DNA of 64,000 nt from Coniferiporia sulphurascens (Eukaryota > Basidiomycota > Agaricomycetes > Hymenochaetales > Hymenochaetaceae): NCBI GenBank assembly GCA_002794785.1, contig NBBA01000009.1:434001-498000 (forward strand), written 5' to 3'. Below, in pieces: positions 58,119 through 64,000 of the stretch (position 1 is its first letter; each line of letters begins with the position of its first letter). The notes below the pieces were generated by a model. The model saw only the letters and a program-made list of their open reading frames with translations. It was not told where the DNA came from and made no database searches. The position numbers and the translations under genes were made by a program.

Positions 58119-60897
58119 ATGTCCGAATCTTCTATACGCAATATTCCGTCAACAGGAATACACTATGAACCATTGCCGTTTGACACCAATGAACAAGCTA
58201 TTTCACCTCCCCCGAGTCCACACCCGGGACAGATGTCAATTCCCATGCAAGAACTTCCGTCGGGTGCTGCCCGCCCTAGGTTTCAAGGCGCAGCACTTAG
58301 AGATGGCTCCGCACGTGACTCCTTCGCATCGTCCTCTTATAACGTCGGTAGTTCCGTCAACTCCTCCGTGTACGCTCTCAACCCCCAGGGCACCGCCAAC
58401 CGCTCGTCAGCGTATCTTGCCGCATACCATGATGATCCAGGTGCAATGTATCGAGATGATGCCGCACCGTCCCCTGATTTTGCGAATCGCTCTCCAGCTT
58501 ACCTCGGGGAGAAACGCGCCGCGTATCTTGCGCCGCAGAACAGGTCTAAGAAGTGGGCTCTCGTGGGCGGAGGAATTTTGCTGTTCGTCGTGGTCGCCGC
58601 GGCTGTCATCATTCCTGTGTATTTTACCGTCATAAAAAAGGATAACAACTCGTCGTCCTCGTCGGACCTCGGGAACACTGCGAAACCCACTTCGACTGGG
58701 TCACAAAGTAATGGTGCCGTCGTTCGAGCTATTACCGGTGGCGACGGGAGCACAATAACAATGGAAGATGGCACAAATTTTACTTACACAAACTCGTTTG
58801 GGGGCTACTGGTATTTTGATCCCGAGGATCCTTTTAATAACGCGGCCCGTGCCCAGTCGTGGTCCCCTGCGCTGAACGAAACGTTTCAATACGGCCAGGA
58901 TATCATCCGAGGGTGATTTTATTTGTGATTTGACATAGACTGGTTCATTGAGCTACTATTGTAATACTAGGGTTAATTTGGGCGGTTGGCTAGTCACAGA
59001 ACCTGTAAGTTCTATAACACTTTTTAATATGTCATCTAACGTGATAACATCTCTTAAAAATATAGTTCATGTTAGTATCACGGTTTGTCGCTCAATCTGT
59101 CACTGATATCCCCTTTTTACAGCGTCCCTGCTCTTTATGAGCCCTACGTTAATGCCACAATATCAGCTGTTGATGAATGGACACTCAGTGAAAATATGCG
59201 CAGCGATCCTAACGGGGGAATCGATCAACTCGAAACACATTACAAAACATTTATTGTTTGTTTTTCGTACTTTGACTATTCTACGTCTCCTAATCACTCG
59301 TCTAGACCGAGCAAGACTTCGCCCAAATCGCCGGCGCTGGACTTAATTTTGTACGCATACCTCTTCCGTATTGGGCTATTGAAGTTCGGGGGGATGAGCC
59401 GTTCCTGGCGAAGACATCCTGGACGTAAGTAGGATTCGCTTGTGTCTGTAAAAAACTTGTGCTGACGTTCCTTCAGTTATTTCCTGAAGGCCATCCAATG
59501 GGCCCGAAAGTATGGGCTACGAATTAATCTTGATTTGCATGCGCTTCCGGGCAGTCAAAATGGTTGGAATCACTCCGGGAAACTGGGTTCTATAAATGTC
59601 TTGAACGGTCCGATGGGTTATGCTAACGCCCAGCGCTCCCTTGATTACATCCGCATTCTTGCCGAGTTCATCTCACAGCCTGAATACAGCGATGTAGTCG
59701 TTATGTTTGGCATTACCAACGAGCCACAGCCTTCTACATTTGGGACTGATCAGGCACGTTCATCTGAATATACGCTTTAGCTCGCATGTGAATTAATCTC
59801 TCCCTCCCCCGTGTAGCTTCAAAGGTACTACCTTCAGGCATATGACCTCGTTCGTACAGCTAGCGGCACGGGTACCGGGAACGGTCCATTCGTTTCTTAT
59901 CATGATGGTTTCTTGGGGCAGACCAATTGGGCCGGTTTCTTACCGGGTGCCGACCGTATTGCACTCGATACGCACCCGTATCTATGTTTCAGCACCCAGT
60001 CGCCGAACCCGCTATCCTCTTTTGTCAATACGCCGTGCACCGCCTGGGCCTCAAACATGAATACTTCGATGTCGGCTTTTGGTCTCAGTGCAGCGGGCGA
60101 GTTCAGCAATGCGGTCAATGATTGCGGGCTCTATGTTAATGGCGTCAACCTTGGAACCCGTTACGAAGGGACCTATACCGGAAACTGGCCAGTGATCGGC
60201 AGTTGCGATGACTGGTTAGATTTTGAAAACTGGAATGACGCGGTCAAGCAGAATTACAAGAGCCTTGCCCTGTCAAGTATGGACGCTCTCCAGGTTTGCT
60301 TCGCGATATTCCCTCATCTAAGATCTGCGCTGAGTTTCTTTATTTGCGCGGCAGAACTATTTCTTTTGGACCTGGAAGATAGGCAACTCGAGTGTGTATA
60401 ATAAAGTTATGGCTCCCCAGTGGTCGTATCAGCTTGGGCTGGAGAACGGCTGGATGCCCGAAGACCCTCGCAATAGTACTGGTCAATGCGGTGGTGGGAA
60501 CGTCTTTGTCGGACCACTAGCGGCGTCGGCAACGGGAGGGCCGGGAGCAAATGAAATACCCGCGTCTGTATCAAGTGCGCTCTCCTGGCCTCCGCCTACC
60601 ATTAGCAATGCGGGCGCTGTCACGATTCTCCCGAGCTATACACCAACAGGATCTGTACCCACTCTAGCAGGACCCACATTCACGGCAACAAGCAGCAAAT
60701 CCACATTTATAGTGTCTGCCGGCGACGGGTGGGATAATTCGGCTGACAATGCGGGTTTAATGACAGACATAGCCGGGTGTAGCTACCTTGATCCATGGAT
60801 TGGCCCGAATGCCGACCCGCCTTCACCCCTCTGCACGCCGTCTACTGCGAAGCGCGAAGAAATGCCGGAGCCCAATTTTACTGGCGCGCCAATTTGA
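58119..60897 (+). CDS. GH5 exo-beta-1,3-glucanase, type II membrane anchored
   Basis: Cell-wall glucan-processing enzyme of the GH5_9 (EXG) subfamily. Eight exons (58119-58912, 58971-59004, 59066-59070, 59123-59255, 59306-59424, 59477-59753, 59817-60293, 60355-60897) give 793 aa. Residues 1-145 are a Ser/Pro-rich cytosolic tail, then one hydrophobic helix (WALVGGGILLFVVVAAAVII), a Ser/Asn-rich stalk and the catalytic domain. Family motifs are VNLGGWLVTEPFIVPALYEP and VRIPLPYWAIE, the acid/base Glu in GITNEPQPS and the nucleophile Glu in AAGEFSNA. There is a Ser/Thr/Pro-rich C-terminal tail. The third exon is a 5-nt microexon (TTCAT) whose inclusion creates the conserved PFIVPALYEP. The intron at 59754-59816 starts GC. 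Homologous basidiomycete enzymes share the anchor. High confidence. Confidence 0.95.
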
Positions 60898-61259
60898 CGG
60901 TGGTGATATACGGATCTTTACTTTCTCTTTTAGCCTTCGGATTTGGTCTTATGGGGAATGTAGTACAAATTTCTCCTACGGACAGGTTTTTGGACACTTC
61001 ACTTTTTTGACACGGACATTAGAAAACACTTTATCTTTTCTCATAATTGGTGCATGTATGTGAACCGTCTTCCCCTCGTCGGATGATCCACCAGCCATTC
61101 ATACGGACTGTCTTGTATCCGCTTTCACAGGTTTGTCTACGTGGTCAGGTAGCCTGTTGTTTTTATCATTCCATTGGCGTCGTCGTTTAATCCGGGCTCA
61201 TGATGTCGTGGGCAAGATAAATACAAATGTCATCGGGTAACCGGAACTTGTTCAATCCC
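60898..61259. other. Intergenic region, no gene recognised
   Basis: 362 bp between the convergent 3' ends of the GH5 gene and the small ATPase-inhibitor-like gene. Only short frames; presumably 3' untranslated sequence. Confidence 0.5.
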
Positions 61260-61590
61260 TTAGTGCTCTCCACTAGTCGTGGCGTATCTGTCTTCAAGTT
61301 CTTCTTGGCCGCCGAAGCCTCCTTCAAAATCTTTGCCGACCCGTGACGCAGCCTCTTTAGCATCCTCAGCCATACGCTCCCGCAGAGCAGCGAGCTGGTC
61401 CTGCTCCTGTTAGATGTGATCAGCGTTGGGACAAGGAAGTGGAAGGCGTTTGAGAACCTTCTGCCTGATGTACTGGGCTTCAGCCCCTTCCTCCTTCGAC
61501 TTCCAGGCCTTATCCTGAGTTAAATTAGCGATGTATATAATTGAACAAGGGGGTTGTGTGATTTACGTTAGCAGTTGCTCCTGAGGACAT
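61260..61590 (-). CDS. Small ATPase-inhibitor-like (IATP/INH1 family) protein
   Basis: A 75-aa protein pieced together from three exons: 61590-61567, 61514-61458 and 61406-61260. All junctions are phase 0 with GTAAAT/CTCAG and GTTCTC/ACAG sites. The segment KAWKSKEEGAEAQYIRQKEQ, followed by DQLAALRERM, matches the inhibitory helix of mitochondrial F1-ATPase inhibitor proteins (E..A..QY.RQ.E.E.L..LR). The rest is a charged, probably helical region and a Gly-rich tail ending TSGEH. Known IF1 proteins carry a mitochondrial presequence; here only MSSGATAN precedes the inhibitor-like helix, so it may be cytosolic or lack that role. No long open frame spans it, so it is easily missed. The start codon is 140 bp from that of the divergent Xaa-Pro aminopeptidase gene. 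Moderate confidence in family, good in splicing. Confidence 0.7.
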
Positions 61591-61730
61591 GGAGGTTCGC
61601 GTTCAAGTTACATAACGGCAACTACTACTGGAGTCTAGCAGATCCTTCCATCATAATCCCAGTAAGGGAACGCGGATCATTCTATCGAGCGCAGAGCTTC
61701 CAGACTCAGACTTGAATCGCCCGTATCATC

Positions 61731-63399
61731 ATGACGGACACCAAGGAATGGCCGACGCCGTCTACAGGAGCGGGCTTTCTCGAACACAAACAACCAAAGG
61801 CGTCTGTCACCGTATGTACTTTTGCTACGGTCTTGTAGTATAGTTTTGTTTATCGAGCACAACAGAAACTTGTCTTTCTGGCCGCGATAGCTCTCAATGC
61901 TTGTCTTTGGAAGTCCCTTTGGTCGTGGTCCAGCATTGAACACCCGCGACGCCTTAGCACACCGTCGTTTGAGCATCTCGCGGCCCACTGCGCGGACGTC
62001 GCGCCCATCAGCGCGTCTGAATTCCACGCACGACAGCAGTCGCTCGCCGACGCCCTGCACACGTTAGGTGCATCTGCGTACATATCCGAACCAGGCGCAA
62101 GCGCGCAGTTCTTCGCCAACTTATCGTCCAGCCAGTGGCACCTGTCTGAGCGACCCCTGCTGCTTATCGTCGCGCCCGAGCTTGTTAACGGCTCGGTCGA
62201 ACCGCGGGTATCAATCCTCACACCGACTTTCGAGGCTACGCGCTCGAAATTGCTTCCTATCGTGACGAAAGACAACGTTTCATACTTAGAATGGCCAGAA
62301 GACACCGACCCCTATAGTATCGCTGTTTCTGCAATTCCGTCCGGAAACAGCGGCGACGTCTTCGTGGATGGAGCTATGAGGAAGTTCGTTGTGGATGGCC
62401 TCGATAATGCCTTGCCTGGAAGCAACGTTTTGTCTGCGCCTTTGGAAATAAGGTCTCTGCGGGAGAGAAAGTCCCCTGCCGAGATTAATATTCTACGCTG
62501 TGCGAATGAGGTGAATGGCCCAATATCCTTTTAGGTGTAACACCACACTCAAGGGCGAACAGGTCACACTATTGGCCATTCGCGCGGTCAGAGACGTGCT
62601 TTATCTCGGAATGCGCGAGTCAGAGGCTCGCGGGCTGGTAGAGAATGCCCTCTCTAGCGCTGGGCTAAAGGGATCATTTGCTTTGACTCTCTTTGGAGGT
62701 GATCGACATTTCACTTTGCGAAATATAAAATCCTAAGTGAGCAACCTTTTTACAGAAAATGCGGCATTGCCTCATGGAAGCGGCACTGATCGTGTGCTCG
62801 GAAAGGAGGACTTTGTCTTGATCGACTGCGGAGGAACACTTCATGAGTATCATAGCGATGTTACCAGGGTTAGATCATTCAATCCTCAAACTCATCCGAC
62901 TTTTCCACTCTGACCCTGAGCTCTTAAATCCAGACATTTGCGCTGAAGGAGTCAACCATACCCTCGGAGCATCTCGAGATATGGTTCACTGTGCACGCCG
63001 CGCAGATCGCTGCATTGCACTCTGCGTACAACTCATCGCTCACGCAGTATGTCGATAGGGCAGCACGTCGTGTTATCACATCAATGGGTTATGGAGAGTA
63101 TTTCACTCATCGACTCGGTCATGGCGAGTTCCTTCTGCGTTCCTAGCACATTTCCGTGAAACACTTGTTGACGTCACTCAATAGGTCTTGGCCTTGAAGA
63201 GCACGAGGAGCCGTACTTGCGTGGCGGTAGCAATGACGTTATTCGCCCCGGACACGTCTTTACCGACGAGCCTGGTGTATATATCGAGGGCAAAGTAGGT
63301 GTTCGCCTCGAGGACGGCTTCTACATCTCAGAAGACGGTAAGGCGGTGCTCCTTACTGCGGGTGCTGGCGGACAAGCGGTCTCCCCATGGCGCCCATGA
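61731..63399 (+). CDS. Xaa-Pro aminopeptidase (M24B), membrane-anchored
   Basis: Metallopeptidase that removes the residue before an N-terminal proline. Six exons (61731-61811, 61866-62510, 62563-62698, 62756-62868, 62934-63123, 63185-63399) give 459 aa. After MTDTKEWPTP there is a hydrophobic segment (KLVFLAAIALNACLW) near residue 28, a probable signal anchor. The creatinase-like N-domain follows. The pita-bread catalytic domain holds the two-metal ligands: Asp in IDCGG, Asp in YHSDVTR, His in GHGLGLEEHE, Glu in TDEPGVYI and Glu in VRLEDGFYI. The intron at 63124-63184 begins with GC rather than GT; no GT donor restores the frame. The predicted anchor suggests a vacuolar or secretory-pathway location, unlike cytosolic relatives. 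High confidence in family. Confidence 0.93.
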
Positions 63400-64000
63400 T
63401 AAAGCCTCAGTCATCAGAAAGGATACTTGCAGCAGAAGCCCACTTGAATCACAACAAGCCGTCGTTTAGGTTTAGGATGAAGCATGAGAAGTGGCCTACA
63501 AGCAGCATTTTTTAAATAACGTATAATTATTGCAATCTAGAATGGAAAACTGTAGTCGATCAAAGCAAATACGCAAATCTACATCATGACAGCAAAATAA
63601 GACAAAAAAAGTACACTTTTGCACAAAAGGGACTGGACGACGTGGCGGTTGTGTTCGTGACATGGCAGGGTAATACAAAATCGTCTCTGGAATACTGGGG
63701 AATAATATCTAAAGTCTGCGTGCGTGAATCATAGGAAACCAGAAAACCCAAAGGAAAAACACAACTGGTGTGCGAGATCGAGAAAAGCCGAAAGGAGGAT
63801 GGAGCAAAGGGAAGAGACAACGACATCGTTCATTTCCTGACGTTATATGCCACTGTGAATTATGTTGACAACGGTGCTGGTAGGAGCATCTTCTGGAACG
63901 GTGATTGATTGCAGCCAAGTAAGGGAGGCAGTGATGAACATAGCAATCATCCAAAGGTGGCCACCCATTATTCCATGGTCGACGGAGAAAGCGAATAAAC
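63400..64000. other. Window edge; possible minus-strand terminal exon
   Basis: On the minus strand 63968-63843 encodes a 41-aa hydrophobic frame (MGGHLWMIAMFITASLTWL...HSGI) ending in TAA. It could be a tiny membrane protein or the last exon of a gene entering from the right. Nothing else was recognised. Weak evidence only. Confidence 0.3.

Overview
The window is nuclear DNA of a filamentous basidiomycete, most likely a mushroom-forming agaricomycete. Genes are dense and cut by many 47-75 bp GT-AG introns, most of which I placed by joining exons in frame. The gene set is fungal: Atg2, NADH-GOGAT, a GH55/GH5 glucanase set, and a hydroxamate siderophore NRPS beside an ornithine N5-monooxygenase. 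No tRNA, rRNA or CRISPR was seen.

Layout. 0-12 kb: mitochondrial ribosomal protein mL54 (+), a choline-transporter-like/Pns1 membrane protein (-), ATG2 (+) and the ribosome-biogenesis factor RLP24 (-). 13-23.7 kb: siderophore locus, with SidA-type L-ornithine N5-monooxygenase (-) and a seven-domain A-T-C-T-C-T-C synthetase (+) sharing a 695 bp divergent promoter that carries a perfect iron-GATA-factor site. 23.8-32 kb: a deaminase of the riboflavin-pathway type and the 2,156-aa NADH-dependent glutamate synthase GLT1, both on -. 32-37.1 kb: about 5 kb in which I recognise no gene, starting with a CGG/CCG-rich block upstream of GLT1.

37.1-44.5 kb: an ALKBH7-like mitochondrial dioxygenase (-) divergent from a mitochondrial-carrier protein (+), a CHORD-CS co-chaperone (+), and mitochondrial translation initiation factor IF-2 (-). 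44.6-51.25 kb: a nested transposon, in which a nearly intact Ty1/copia element (261 bp LTRs, 5 bp target duplication) sits inside a smaller element with 27 bp terminal inverted repeats. 51.3-64 kb: cohesin acetyltransferase ECO1 (-), a GH55 exo-beta-1,3-glucanase (-), a membrane-anchored GH5 exo-beta-1,3-glucanase (+), a small ATPase-inhibitor-like gene (-) and an M24B Xaa-Pro aminopeptidase (+).

The siderophore pair works as one pathway: the monooxygenase makes N5-hydroxyornithine, an acetyltransferase not seen here would acylate it, and the synthetase links the units. Several neighbours (mL54, IF-2, ALKBH7-like, carrier) are mitochondrial but are not obviously co-regulated. The strongest second-look signals are the CpG-transition signature in the copia element, three introns with GC donors, a 5-nt microexon in the GH5 gene, and the iron-box promoter.
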